Shown: positions 18,197 to 27,510, numbered from the stretch's first letter. The stretch is DNA of 35,621 bases from Muribaculaceae bacterium Zag1 (GCA_002633115.1 NWBJ01000113.1:1-35621); one strand, 5' to 3'. The notes: generated by a model from the letters alone, not told the origin. Made by a program: numbers and translations.

Positions 18197-18204
18197 CAAA
18201 GGTA
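18197..18204 (-). promoter_or_regulatory. -7 element before the cbiA fragment-cobD-cbiB operon
   Basis: TACCTTTG on the minus strand about 20 bp above the cbiA ATG, giving a very short leader. No good -33 box is at the right spacing. I see no cobalamin riboswitch. Confidence 0.45.
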
Positions 18205-18248
18205 AGAATTTTTCTCCAAACAGAGGGAAAAACTTGTAGAAAATTGAG

Positions 18249-18476
18249 AAAATCCGTACCGCGGCAGCATTGGCCGACTTTGTCACTGCCATCTACAACC
18301 CCAAGAGCCACGAGCGCTATTGGCAACTATATCGCCTCAAGATGGCTGATATGTTCACTGTGGTGATTATCGGCAACTCTCAGACATATATCTCGGGTGA
18401 TAAGATGATTACGCCTCGGGGAGGCGGTACTTTGCTTCTTATCAAGTACCGCCTCTCCGAGGCGAATAGGAGATAA
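18249..18476 (+). pseudogene. Relic of precorrin-3B C17-methyltransferase (cobJ/cbiH)
   Basis: A plus-strand frame with no proper start reads LADFVTAIYNPKSHERYW and then TVVIIGNSQTYISGDKM-ITPRG, both conserved near the C-terminus of CobJ. In the family these two blocks are separated by some 30-45 residues; here they are almost fused, so there is an internal deletion as well as loss of the whole N-terminal part. An in-frame stop lies just upstream (18237). The end of the frame runs into a large hairpin. This stretch is most of the 340-bp gap between cbiA and the next gene and shows that a larger cobalamin cluster has decayed here. Confidence 0.8.
18412..18464. repeat. Large hairpin (19-bp arms, one mismatch)
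   Basis: Arms 18412-18430 and 18446-18464 (CGCCTCGG...GCGGTAC and its complement) enclose a 15-nt loop. It starts within the last codons of the cobJ relic. It could serve as a two-way terminator between that relic and the BspA-like gene that ends at 18516, though a clear T-run is missing on either side. Confidence 0.75.
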
Positions 18477-18515
18477 TTTAATTTGAAATTGCTTTTTGTT
18501 GCCTTTGGGCCAATG

Positions 18516-21050
18516 TTACTTCACTGTAATCTTGATGGTGCGCTGCGGGGTGCGCATGATGTAGATGCCCGGGGCGAGACGGCCCATGTCACCCTTTAGG
18601 CCCTCGTAGAGGAGGATGCCAGAGGTAGAGAATACCTGGCACTCTGTATCAGCAGAAATGTCGGTCAAGCCAAGCTCTGTTTCCTTAATCTCTATAGTCC
18701 AATCGGAGAAGCAGGGGGCATATTTGCCTTCCTCGCCATCATCATAAGCGCGCACAACTACAATACCAGGGGATAGGGCCAGAAGCTCACTGCCATTCAA
18801 CTCAGCATGCTCTGCGCCTTCAATTATGGTATAATTTACCCCACGTCCAGTGGTAGTATAAGCATAAAGATAGGTGAGGTATCCAACCTCCATTTCGGTT
18901 GTTGTAAAACTTGGCCAATATATTTCCTGTGGGAGGATATTGACAATGATAGTGCATTCAATCGGCTCGGCAGCTTCATACTCGTCATTGCCAACTTGTA
19001 CAGCCTTCAGCACAACTGTTCCGGCCTCAACGCCCTGGATATAGTAGAAGCCAAATCTGCTGAACAAGGTGATGCAATTATTATCCCATTCATATTCCAC
19101 ACTCAAGCCCGATGTTGAATAAGCTGAAAGCTCGATCACATCGTCAACATAGATGCCCTCCATATCGGCATAGATGCTCTGGAAGTCTTGCTCCCACACT
19201 ATTTCTTGGGTGCGCTTCGATACGGTCACCGTGCATTCAGCAGTAGCATTCCAAGGAGAGGTGGCAGTGATGGTGACTTCGCCGGCTTTATGAGCCGTAA
19301 CCACGCCACTGGCATTAACCGTAGCAATTGAGTTGTTGCTCGATGTCCAGGTGAAGACAGCGCCATCAATAGCGCTTTGAGGAGTAATGGTAAATGTTTC
19401 ATTCACATAGAGAGCCACTTCCTCAGCGTCGATGCTGACGGGGAAGGCCTCGAGAGGATAGATGTTGGTGAAATCTTCCCATAGCTCTGTTGTGCTATAG
19501 GTTTCGACTGATTCAGCAGGCACAAAGAGGTAGATAAGATCCTTATCAAGCATTCCAGTGAAGGAATTATCGGAATAGCCTTTGTAAAGGCTTGGAGGAG
19601 TGACAGCTTTGCAAATGATACCTTTCAGACTGGTGCAGTCATAGAAGACACATCCTTGCTCTTCCCCAATTCGTTCGATGGATGCAGGAAGTTCAATGGT
19701 TGAAATCGGATCCCAGGCAAGAGCTAAATCGCCCAATACTTTAAGATCTTCTGGTAGGACTACTTTAGTGAGCCTGGTGCAAGAAGATAGAGCATAGCGG
19801 TCTATTTCCTCTACGCTCTTAGGCAAGATGACCGTCTGTAGGAGCTTGCTTCCAGAAAGGCTTTCGTTCCACAAGGTGGTAGTGCCATCGAGTTCTGCCT
19901 CAGAAAGATCGAGATAGCTGAGGGTGTAAGGATCAGTGGATAGCGTATAGTAGACGCTCGGATTGCAGATATATTTAATGTATTGAGTGTCATCCCAGTT
20001 GATAGTACCCCTCACGGTAAGGCTATACATATCATATATTGTAGCGTTTGCTTCTGCAACAGCCGCTTTCACCGTCTCTTCAAGAGTACCAGGCTCGGCC
20101 ACATTGATTTCTATTGCCACCGGAGTGGGATCTTCCATCTCCTCATAATTGAAGTCGTAGCCCCAATATTGTTGGAACGTCTGCACCGCAGAGGAATAGA
20201 CATGGAGAGTGATGTTGGAAAGCTCTACTCCGTAGAACGCAGCATTATCGCCTGACCTCGATATTGAAGGCACAATCAGCGTAGGATAATATATGTCGGT
20301 AAGCGATGTGCAACCGGCGAAAGATTTATTTCCTACCTCAGCGAAAGCGCGTGGCAGCTTTACCACCTTCAGCTTATCGCAGCCAGCAAAGGCGTTGGGC
20401 TCGCTGCCGGTACAGTTGTCGGCCAATTCAAACTCTTCAGCATCAAGCGGAGCAGCCATTAGGCCGTAATCGTAATTATAGACTGGGATGTAGGCGCGAA
20501 GGTCTGTTGTTCTTGTAGACACTACCATAATGTCACACGACTTCACACTGCGCGGAAGCTGGAGAATAGGGAGATTGTCACATGACCAGAACCCACATTG
20601 TCCCACGATTTCGAGGCCCTCTGCGATAGTCACCTCAGTGAGGGTGTTGATGTAACTAAAAGCATCATCCTTGATTTCACGCACTGATGATGGGATAGAC
20701 AGCGTAGTGATAGAAGATTGAGAGAAAGCCTCGGCTCCTATTTCCACCACATCGTATTCTACACCATCGCAAGTGACGGTAGCGGGGATGACTAAGTCGC
20801 CTACATATTCTTTGTTGCCCTTGACGCTCACCTCGGTCTCAGAAATGATTTTGTAGGTCACATCGTCGACTACAAACGCATTGTTAGCATCGATTGCGGC
20901 AGCGAGCACTGTGCCCAGAGTGCCAGGGGTGGCGACATCTACCTCGACCACATCTTCTGCCGAGGCCATGAGACCGGGAAGGAGGCATGACAGCACTCCC
21001 ATCCATCTCCACCCGCGTTTAATACTTTTTCCAGTAAAATTCGGGTTCAT
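18516..21050 (-). CDS. BspA-like leucine-rich-repeat surface protein with Ig-like domain
   Basis: 844 aa secreted protein. A signal peptide (GVLSCLLPGLMASA) ends near residue 31. Several LRR_5/BspA-type repeats follow at about 75-300 and 385-520 (for example IGAEAFSQSSITTLSIPSS). A BIG2-type bacterial Ig domain lies near 540-615 (ALYVNETFTITP, then GVVTAHKAGEVTITAT). The last 55 residues (VFSTSGILLYEG...LAPGIYIMRT...KITVK) look like the C-terminal sorting-type domain of Bacteroidota secreted proteins, suggesting type IX-like export and surface anchoring. Likely an adhesin or host-interaction protein. The gene is monocistronic with its own -7 box. Confidence 0.85.
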   Translation of the reverse strand: MNPNFTGKSIKRGWRWMGVLSCLLPGLMASAEDVVEVDVATPGTLGTVLAAAIDANNAFVVDDVTYKIISETEVSVKGNKEYVGDLVIPATVTCDGVEYDVVEIGAEAFSQSSITTLSIPSSVREIKDDAFSYINTLTEVTIAEGLEIVGQCGFWSCDNLPILQLPRSVKSCDIMVVSTRTTDLRAYIPVYNYDYGLMAAPLDAEEFELADNCTGSEPNAFAGCDKLKVVKLPRAFAEVGNKSFAGCTSLTDIYYPTLIVPSISRSGDNAAFYGVELSNITLHVYSSAVQTFQQYWGYDFNYEEMEDPTPVAIEINVAEPGTLEETVKAAVAEANATIYDMYSLTVRGTINWDDTQYIKYICNPSVYYTLSTDPYTLSYLDLSEAELDGTTTLWNESLSGSKLLQTVILPKSVEEIDRYALSSCTRLTKVVLPEDLKVLGDLALAWDPISTIELPASIERIGEEQGCVFYDCTSLKGIICKAVTPPSLYKGYSDNSFTGMLDKDLIYLFVPAESVETYSTTELWEDFTNIYPLEAFPVSIDAEEVALYVNETFTITPQSAIDGAVFTWTSSNNSIATVNASGVVTAHKAGEVTITATSPWNATAECTVTVSKRTQEIVWEQDFQSIYADMEGIYVDDVIELSAYSTSGLSVEYEWDNNCITLFSRFGFYYIQGVEAGTVVLKAVQVGNDEYEAAEPIECTIIVNILPQEIYWPSFTTTEMEVGYLTYLYAYTTTGRGVNYTIIEGAEHAELNGSELLALSPGIVVVRAYDDGEEGKYAPCFSDWTIEIKETELGLTDISADTECQVFSTSGILLYEGLKGDMGRLAPGIYIMRTPQRTIKITVK

Positions 21051-21085
21051 AAATTTATGTGTTAATTATTGGATTAATTTATCCG

Positions 21086-21093
21086 CAAATTTA
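21086..21093 (-). promoter_or_regulatory. -7 element for the BspA-like gene
   Basis: TAAATTTG on the minus strand, about 36 bp before the ATG at 21050. No convincing -33 box. Confidence 0.45.
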
Positions 21094-21203
21094 CACATTA
21101 ATTTACAATTACCCCCCTATTAGTTAAACTATGTTAACAATCCAAAATTTAACATATCCTCCCCAAAGCGAAAAACATTTCGCTCTAACTCGCGCAATTC
21201 CGA

Positions 21204-21234
21204 TTTGAAAATTGGCGAAAAGTTGCTATCTTTG
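21204..21234 (+). promoter_or_regulatory. Promoter of the DUF234 ATPase gene
   Basis: TTTG (21204-21207), 19 nt, TATCTTTG (21227-21234): a full Bacteroidota consensus. It places the transcript start near 21240 and so decides that translation begins at 21268, not at the earlier ATG at 21205 inside the promoter. Confidence 0.85.
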
Positions 21235-21267
21235 CAGTCGAGATTGTCAAATAAGAATTGTCAAGCT

Positions 21268-22698
21268 ATGGCGGAAATAATAGGAAGAACTCGAGAGAAG
21301 GAGGCTTTGCTGCGGTGCTACGCTTCAGGAAAGCCAGAGATGGCTATTGTGTACGGGAGAAGACGCATTGGCAAGACCTTCTTGATTCGCGAAACCTTCA
21401 ACAACCGATTTGATTTTTATCTTACTGGCCTCTACAATAAGAATACCAGAAAGCAATTGGAGAACTTCGCCAATGTCCTCTCTGAGACGAGTGGGGAAGA
21501 TTTGAATACTCCCGCCAACTGGTTTGAAGCATTCGGATTGTTGAAAAAATATCTGCTGGGCCTAAATAAAGAAGGCAGGAAGTTGGTGTTTCTTGATGAA
21601 GTGCCATGGATGGATAGCCAGCGGTCAGACTTTGTCAGTGCCTTAGAGAATTTCTGGAACGCCTGGGGCTCTGGCCAAGACGACTTGATGCTCGTGCTAT
21701 GTGGGTCTGCCACAGCTTGGATGATGGATAAGATTTTGGGCGATAAGGGCGGTCTTTTCAATCGGGATACGGAAAGAATCTACTTGGAGCAATTCTCTCT
21801 CCATGACACTGAGCAGTATCTGCTTAGCAATGGCATACGCCTCAACCGATACGAGATTGCTGAATGTTACATGGTAATGGGAGGAGTGCCCTATTATCTC
21901 TCAAAACTTCGTCCTGGTCTGAGCTTGGCTCAAAATGTTGACAACATATTCTTCAAAAAGAATTCCTTGCTGAAAGGAGAGTTCCAGCATCTCTATAAGG
22001 CTTTATTCAAGTCGTCAGATGCCTATGTGAAAATTGTTGAGGCATTGAGCAAAAAGAAAATGGGTCTGACTCGTAGCGAAATCTCAAAGGCTACGGGCCA
22101 GGCTGACGGTGGCAGCCTCACTAAAAAGTTGGAGAATCTTATCAACAGCGATTTGGTGAGGGTTGACAATCATTTCGGGCGAAAGAAGAAAGAGGCGGTG
22201 TATCAACTGTGCGACTTCTTCACAATGTTCTACTTCACTTATCTGCTCAATCAGCCCAACGATGAGAACTATTGGAGCAATTCAATAGATCATCGGGCTC
22301 ATACGTCGTGGACTGGTTTGGCTTTTGAGCAGATTTGTATGGCACATATTCCTCAGATAAAGAAGAGATTGCAAATCACCGGTACCCTATCAGAATATTA
22401 CGCTTGGCGTTATTTCCCTTCTGATCAAGAAAAGGAGAGCGGTGCTCAAATAGATTTGGTGATAGATCGGCGAGATGAGGTGGTGAATCTCTGCGAGATG
22501 AAGTTCGCGAGGAAACCTTTTGTCATAACCAAAGAGGTAGCCATGGGACTTGAGAAGAAGGAAAATAAATTTTCCTCCACCAATAGAGTGGAAAAGTCTA
22601 TCCACTCGGTTCTCATCACCACCTATCCTTTGGCCCCAGGCAAATATAATGCCTCCGTGCAATGCGTAATCACCCTCGACGACCTCTTCGCAGAATAG
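21268..22698 (+). CDS. AAA+ ATPase with C-terminal DUF234 nuclease-like domain
   Basis: 476 aa from the ATG at 21268. It belongs to the archaeal-type ATPase_2/DUF234 family common in Bacteroidales. Walker A is GRRRIGKT (30-37), Walker B LVFLDEVPW (106-114), a sensor-like LVLCGSAT follows, then a winged-helix region around 262-300. The C-terminal domain carries IDLVID (394-399) and CEMKFA (409-414), matching the D...ExK pattern of PD-(D/E)XK folds. The cellular role of the family is unknown; proposals include DNA-linked functions. It stands alone between intergenic repeats and has a strong promoter. Confidence 0.87.
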   Translation: MAEIIGRTREKEALLRCYASGKPEMAIVYGRRRIGKTFLIRETFNNRFDFYLTGLYNKNTRKQLENFANVLSETSGEDLNTPANWFEAFGLLKKYLLGLNKEGRKLVFLDEVPWMDSQRSDFVSALENFWNAWGSGQDDLMLVLCGSATAWMMDKILGDKGGLFNRDTERIYLEQFSLHDTEQYLLSNGIRLNRYEIAECYMVMGGVPYYLSKLRPGLSLAQNVDNIFFKKNSLLKGEFQHLYKALFKSSDAYVKIVEALSKKKMGLTRSEISKATGQADGGSLTKKLENLINSDLVRVDNHFGRKKKEAVYQLCDFFTMFYFTYLLNQPNDENYWSNSIDHRAHTSWTGLAFEQICMAHIPQIKKRLQITGTLSEYYAWRYFPSDQEKESGAQIDLVIDRRDEVVNLCEMKFARKPFVITKEVAMGLEKKENKFSSTNRVEKSIHSVLITTYPLAPGKYNASVQCVITLDDLFAE

Positions 22699-22771
22699 AA
22701 TTCTATTCCCAGTGGCCTATAAGTAGGTTTTCAATATGAAATTAACCTTCATTCTTGGGTTGTATCCAGAT

Positions 22772-22848
22772 GGCTATCCCGTAGGGGTTGTTTCATCTAG
22801 CTATTGGCACATATCCCTCCCCCCTACTACCCCGTAGGGGTTGTTTCA
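22772..22848. repeat. Two REP-like palindromes (CCCGTAGGGG)
   Basis: Two copies of a CCCGTAGGGGTTGTTTCA unit at about 22778-22795 and 22831-22848, opposite in orientation to the dimer at 12957-13046. They fill much of the 267-bp gap between the DUF234 gene and pyrC. Confidence 0.8.
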
Positions 22849-22928
22849 CTAATCCTCTGAGAACTAGAAAAATTATCAGAGTATAAAAAGTTTGGATTTC
22901 TGACACCCTATTATTGGCCAAAAATTTG

Positions 22929-22936
22929 TAAATTTG
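22929..22936 (+). promoter_or_regulatory. -7 element for pyrC
   Basis: TAAATTTG, 29 bp before the ATG at 22966. The -33 box is not clear. The position excludes the longer frame that would begin with GTG at 22936. Confidence 0.45.
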
Positions 22937-22965
22937 TGGCCTGGTATAAAACAAGAAGCAGGAAT

Positions 22966-24291
22966 ATGACTACGCTTATATATAATGTGCGCTTTCCGGG
23001 ACAGCCAATGGCTGATGGGTGGATTGCAATAAAGGGAGAAAGGATTGAGGCCGTTGGCACGGAGCTGATGGGGCGACCCAAGGCTGACGAGGTATTCGAT
23101 GGCGAGGGAGCCCTGCTGATGCCAGGCGTAATTGACTGCCATGTGCATTTCCGCGAGCCCGGCTTGGAGCATAAGGCTGACATTGCCGCCGAGAGCCGCG
23201 CCGCAGTGGCGAGCGGAGTTACCTCCTATTTGGATATGCCCAATTGCAAACCCCCGACGACCACTGTCGCATTGTGGGCCGATAAGATGGAGCGAGCCAA
23301 AGGCCGCTCTTTGACCAACTACGGCTTCTTCATCGGCGCCACCAACTCTAATATCGACCAACTGAAAGAGGCAGATTACACTCGAGTGCCAGGCGTGAAG
23401 CTGTTTATGGGGTCATCGACGGGAAATATGCTTGTTGATGACGCTCGCGCTATCCACCTAATATTCAGCGAGGTAGATGCCATCGTGGCAGTCCATGCCG
23501 AAGAACAATCTATCATAGCCGCAAACACACAAGTAGCTAAGCAGCAGTATCCGCAAGGCCAGATACCGCTGGCCGAACATTCGCGCATACGCAGCGTTGA
23601 GGCATGCTTCGCCTCAACAGCTCGCGCTGTGGAACTCGCCAAACAGTCGCGCCATCGCTTGCATATCTGCCACCTCACCACTGAGCGCGAACTTGGCCTG
23701 CTCGAGCGCGGACCAATACAAGACAAACTGATCACCTCAGAGGTTTCGCCTCACCATCTGCTGTGGTGCGATGAGGACTATGGCGCCAAGGGCGCTCGCA
23801 TCAAGATGAATCCAGCGGTCAAGAGCCGCGCCGACCGCGACGCTTTGCTTCGCGCCCTCAAGGATGGCCTAATCGATATGGTCGCTACCGACCATGCTCC
23901 TCATGAATGGGCAGCCAAAGAGGGAGATGCCTTGACGGCTGCCTCCGGTGCGCCAATGGTGCAATTCTCGCTCCCGGCCATGCTGGGACTGCTTGATGAG
24001 GCCACGGTGGCGCGAGTGATGTGCTCCAATCCGGCCTTGGTCTATGGCATTGAGGATCGGGGCACTCTGTTGCCGGGCTGCTATGCCGACCTGGTGCTGG
24101 TGCGCGAGACCACGCCATATAAAGTGACGGATGCAGAGGTGCTGAGCCGCTGCGGCTGGACCCCCATGGCTGGGTATACCTTGCGCCACCGGGTAGAGAA
24201 GACTTGGGTCAATGGCCAGCTTGTCTACGATGATGGCAAATTCTCTGACACTATTCACTCGCAACCCCTACGATTCAATGCAAGAAGATAA
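22966..24291 (+). CDS. pyrC: Dihydroorotase
   Basis: 441 aa amidohydrolase for the third step of de novo pyrimidine synthesis (carbamoyl-aspartate to dihydroorotate). Metal ligands are visible: HVH (59-61) in DCHVHFREPG, Lys145 in VKLFMG as the likely carboxylated lysine region, His177 in VHAEE, His236 in ICHLTT and Asp309 in VATDHAPH. Length and motifs fit the long, class I type common in Bacteroidota. Translation starts at the ATG 30 bp inside the longest open frame. Its 3' end overlaps the next gene by 14 bp, so the pair is coupled. Confidence 0.93.
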   Translation: MTTLIYNVRFPGQPMADGWIAIKGERIEAVGTELMGRPKADEVFDGEGALLMPGVIDCHVHFREPGLEHKADIAAESRAAVASGVTSYLDMPNCKPPTTTVALWADKMERAKGRSLTNYGFFIGATNSNIDQLKEADYTRVPGVKLFMGSSTGNMLVDDARAIHLIFSEVDAIVAVHAEEQSIIAANTQVAKQQYPQGQIPLAEHSRIRSVEACFASTARAVELAKQSRHRLHICHLTTERELGLLERGPIQDKLITSEVSPHHLLWCDEDYGAKGARIKMNPAVKSRADRDALLRALKDGLIDMVATDHAPHEWAAKEGDALTAASGAPMVQFSLPAMLGLLDEATVARVMCSNPALVYGIEDRGTLLPGCYADLVLVRETTPYKVTDAEVLSRCGWTPMAGYTLRHRVEKTWVNGQLVYDDGKFSDTIHSQPLRFNARR

Positions 24292-24943
24292 CCTGACATC
24301 AACCGTTGTGGTTGAGAAAGCTGCCGCCTCAAAATCGGCTGATTTGAGTCTCATGTTTCGCCAAGCCATGTTGGCTGGCATCTCAATATCGATTGGCTGC
24401 GTGGTGTTCCTCAGAGTGGGCGGCGTAGCCGGAGCCGTGCTGTTCGCGCTTGGGCTGCTGACAGTGGTACATTTCAAATTGCCTCTCTATACTGGCACTG
24501 CTGGATTCGTGATGAATCGGGCCGAACTTAATCGCCTTTGGCTGATACTCGCTGGTAACATTGCCGGCTGCTTGCTCATGGCGTGGGCCATGGCCTATGC
24601 CGAGCCAGATTTGGCCGAAAAGGCTGGAGCCATCGCTGCCAAGCGCATGGCTCTTGGGCCCGGGCAGACCTGCGTACTGGCTTTGCTCTGCGGTTTTTTG
24701 ATGACAGTGGCGGTGAAATTCGCTCGCGAAAAGTCTTTCCTGCCCCTTCTTTTCGCGGTGCCGGTGTTTATCCTCAGCGGATTTATCCACAGCATCGCCG
24801 ATGCTTTTTATCTCCTCGCCTCACCCTTGTCGCTGCTTGCCGAGGCCCCAGCCATAGTTCTCCTCAACTATCTAATGGCAGTTATCGGCAACTTCATCGG
24901 CTGCAACCTCTGGCGCCTCTTCTCTTGGAAACTCAGCTACTGA
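24278..24943 (+). CDS. Formate/nitrite transporter (FNT) family channel
   Basis: 221 aa with six hydrophobic segments. FNT marks are ILSGFIHSIADAFYL (about 165-179), with the channel histidine His171, and LMAVIGNFIGCNLW (199-212), the usual last-helix glycine pattern. It should form a pentameric channel for formate, nitrite or a similar small anion; the substrate is open. The family is about 250-280 aa, so this is slightly short at the C-terminus. The start (ATG 24278) lies 14 bp inside pyrC, implying coupled translation with a gene of unrelated pathway. Confidence 0.85.
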   Translation: MQEDNLTSTVVVEKAAASKSADLSLMFRQAMLAGISISIGCVVFLRVGGVAGAVLFALGLLTVVHFKLPLYTGTAGFVMNRAELNRLWLILAGNIAGCLLMAWAMAYAEPDLAEKAGAIAAKRMALGPGQTCVLALLCGFLMTVAVKFAREKSFLPLLFAVPVFILSGFIHSIADAFYLLASPLSLLAEAPAIVLLNYLMAVIGNFIGCNLWRLFSWKLSY

Positions 24944-25001
24944 TCCAGTCTTTAAGTAAGTCGTCATTATGAATTAAGCTTCTGTATCGGATGCACCCGG
25001 A

Positions 25002-25056
25002 TGGCTACCCGTAGGGGTAAAGTTGATTCACAAACGAGTCAACTATTTTCAGGGAA
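25002..25056. repeat. Shortened REP-like palindrome plus one copy of the GATTCACAAA repeat
   Basis: ACCCGTAGGGGT (25007-25018) is a shortened member of the family at 12957 and 22772. Directly after it, 25021-25056 holds a copy of the hairpin repeat (core GATTCACAAA, then TCAACTATTTTCAGGGAA) found again at 28653 and 30919. The stretch lies between the convergent FNT and M60 genes. Confidence 0.7.
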
Positions 25057-25065
25057 GAATCATCA

Positions 25066-27510
25066 TTAGATATTTGGAATTTCTATGTCTGATCCATCGG
25101 CTTGCGAGGCGAAGACTTGGAATTTGGTGCCTACGTATTTCTGAGGGATATCAAATACATATCTGTTGCTCAGACAAATAATACGCCCTGAGGCATCCTT
25201 GAGCTTAAAACCCACTGCGCCAGAGCCAGCTGAGATATGCACTTTATCCCCTTGCACAGAACAAGTATATCCTTGGGCCCTTTGGGACGCATCTAAAAAA
25301 TCAGTATATTGCCCCACATCACCTACAGCAGACCCTATCAACCCCGGATTATATGCTTTGCGGTACTGGCTTAACTGGCATCCGGCGCCTGCTGTCGGTT
25401 GATGCGTATCCAAGCGATCCTCAATAAAACAGATATTGGGATTGGCTTTCGGATATTGCCTCATATAGGCCTTAGCTTTATTAATGTCATCCGTCGTGGT
25501 TACGAATTCTTGCACCCTATCAACATTGATTCCAGTCAGATGTATCGGTACAAAAAATCCATACGCCTCAAAAAAGTCAGACAAATCCATTTGAGCCGCA
25601 TCACAGGCCTTGCAAGCGAACTTCAGGTAATCAGTACTGCCTGATATCACGCCTCTCGTTGGCTCTTTCATTCGGTCGGAACGCAAAAGCGAGGCTAATC
25701 GAGAATAAAAGTCCTTGTCACCAAGTACCTTTGAAAAATACATTTCGAGCTGAGAATACATACGCATCCTCACCTCCAATGGCAGTTCAGGCCAACTTCC
25801 GCCATTGGCAATTAAGTTGAAACAATCGTTTTGGAGAGTGCAATTGCCACGGGTCACAGTTTGGCCCATGTCCCAAATATAGGCATTGCTGAACAGCCCG
25901 TTTGAAGCTTCGGTACAGGTAGCCATATTGATTAGCCCTTGATGCAAATGCCCAAGCTCATGAGTTAAGCCCCAGCATTTATCAAGATTTACCAGCATGT
26001 TCCGATAATTAAGCATCTCACTGAGCGCATCCTCTCGGAAATAAGCGCCCCAATCATAAGCATACATCCAATAATCGGTGCGAGTGAAAGAAAAACAATT
26101 AAGCTTACAATTGAACCTCTGCGACAATTCTGGTATGTACTTATCTGTCATAGCCATCATTGCGGTCTGGCCCTCAACAATTTTGTCCCAGAGATTCAGA
26201 ATTTCCACCATTTCCCCGCCACACGCATCAATTACCTTGCGAGAGTTCATGTGAAATACCAAATGCGGAGTACGCATATTTATAATGGGCGCAAAGAAAA
26301 GGCCATCGGCCAGCATCGCTTTCCAGTCTGCATTAGTGTCACCACGGGTCAAATCAAAGTATCCATTAATCTTTCCTCCTTCAATCCTAATGGTTATATC
26401 AGGGTATGCCGTCAGATAACGAGTGGGTTTAAACGTCTTTGCTTGATAATTAATGAAAAGATTTCCATCACTCTCAACTTTAATGATGTTATGACCTCGA
26501 TTCAGAGTGTGATGGTATGATAAGCTGGGAGAATACTGAGTGTCTGGGATTGAGCCATAACTCTCTAAGGATAATTGCGCTCCCGTTCCGGGTTGGCTGC
26601 CCACATAGATATACAGCACTTCTCCAGCCTGGGCGTAAATCCCCGTTGGGGCTGTAATGCAACCGTATTTGACCGTAAGCCCCAAAGGTTGACACCATTC
26701 TACATTATCTGAGAATGGCTGGTATTTATTGATTCGAAAACGTTTCTCCCAATTATTGCCGCTCTGATACTTGGCCCAATTCTGATTCTTTATCTTTATG
26801 GCTTGTTGAATGATAGTTTGATTCAAATTTGACCTCTGCATTTCTTGGGCCAATTGCTCATCGCTCATCGCTTGATACTTGTCTCTCAGGGCTGTGGCGG
26901 AGAAATCGGCATAGAATTTTGTAAGAACCTCATTATATTGCCTCATATATTGCACATCATATTCGGGGGTTGAGATTGCCAAGGGGAGAGGAGTATCTAA
27001 ATCATCCGTATCAGTGATTATCTCCTCAAATGTCCACGCACCATTCAGGTTATCCTTCCCATCATACACTGTCCAATTGACTAAGTAGGAATCTGGAGCG
27101 CAATTCAAGGTCCAACCATCAATCAATATATCGTAGGCCCGAGAAGACTCAATCTTAGGGTTTTGGCGCAGCACAAACGGGAATGGCGTAGCCGAGAGCG
27201 GATGGCGCTGCCCTCTGGCTGATGCCCCTATGTAGAGACCATTGGCAACATTCTGAATGTAGCATGACTTGTGGTCGCCAGCGTCGACCAATTTCCATAG
27301 ATTGAGCTTTTCCCTCCCGTCCCCGGTAACGCACTTAATGTTGCTCTCCGAGGGATTAGCTGCCATCACAGTCTTAAAATAGCAATTACGTATAGCATAG
27401 ACCTTCCCCAAAGCAGGCACATCCTCCGCCGCATAGCCATTTTGGCCAAATGCAAGGAGAACAACTGAATATATAAGGGTAAGAAATCTTTTCATCTGTA
27501 TTTTATCCAT
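25066..27510 (-). CDS. Secreted M60 (enhancin-like) metallopeptidase
   Basis: 814 aa. A signal peptide ends near residue 28 (LLAFGQNGYAAED). Residues about 35-165 look like a beta-trefoil or ricin-like carbohydrate-binding region. The zinc site is THELGHLHQ (His517, Glu518, His521), followed after 12 residues by Glu534 in TCTEASN, which fits the HExxH-x(8-28)-E rule of peptidase family M60/M60-like. Members from gut Bacteroidetes cleave mucin-type O-glycoproteins, so this is a likely mucin-degrading surface or secreted enzyme. Start could be the ATG at 27510 or at 27495; both leave a workable signal peptide. Confidence 0.87.
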   Translation of the reverse strand: MDKIQMKRFLTLIYSVVLLAFGQNGYAAEDVPALGKVYAIRNCYFKTVMAANPSESNIKCVTGDGREKLNLWKLVDAGDHKSCYIQNVANGLYIGASARGQRHPLSATPFPFVLRQNPKIESSRAYDILIDGWTLNCAPDSYLVNWTVYDGKDNLNGAWTFEEIITDTDDLDTPLPLAISTPEYDVQYMRQYNEVLTKFYADFSATALRDKYQAMSDEQLAQEMQRSNLNQTIIQQAIKIKNQNWAKYQSGNNWEKRFRINKYQPFSDNVEWCQPLGLTVKYGCITAPTGIYAQAGEVLYIYVGSQPGTGAQLSLESYGSIPDTQYSPSLSYHHTLNRGHNIIKVESDGNLFINYQAKTFKPTRYLTAYPDITIRIEGGKINGYFDLTRGDTNADWKAMLADGLFFAPIINMRTPHLVFHMNSRKVIDACGGEMVEILNLWDKIVEGQTAMMAMTDKYIPELSQRFNCKLNCFSFTRTDYWMYAYDWGAYFREDALSEMLNYRNMLVNLDKCWGLTHELGHLHQGLINMATCTEASNGLFSNAYIWDMGQTVTRGNCTLQNDCFNLIANGGSWPELPLEVRMRMYSQLEMYFSKVLGDKDFYSRLASLLRSDRMKEPTRGVISGSTDYLKFACKACDAAQMDLSDFFEAYGFFVPIHLTGINVDRVQEFVTTTDDINKAKAYMRQYPKANPNICFIEDRLDTHQPTAGAGCQLSQYRKAYNPGLIGSAVGDVGQYTDFLDASQRAQGYTCSVQGDKVHISAGSGAVGFKLKDASGRIICLSNRYVFDIPQKYVGTKFQVFASQADGSDIEIPNI

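Noticed and set aside
18177-18300. Cobalamin riboswitch upstream of cbiA-cobD-cbiB
   Set aside because: The -7 box lies only about 20 bp before the start codon, leaving no room for a leader, and no B12-box-like sequence was seen.
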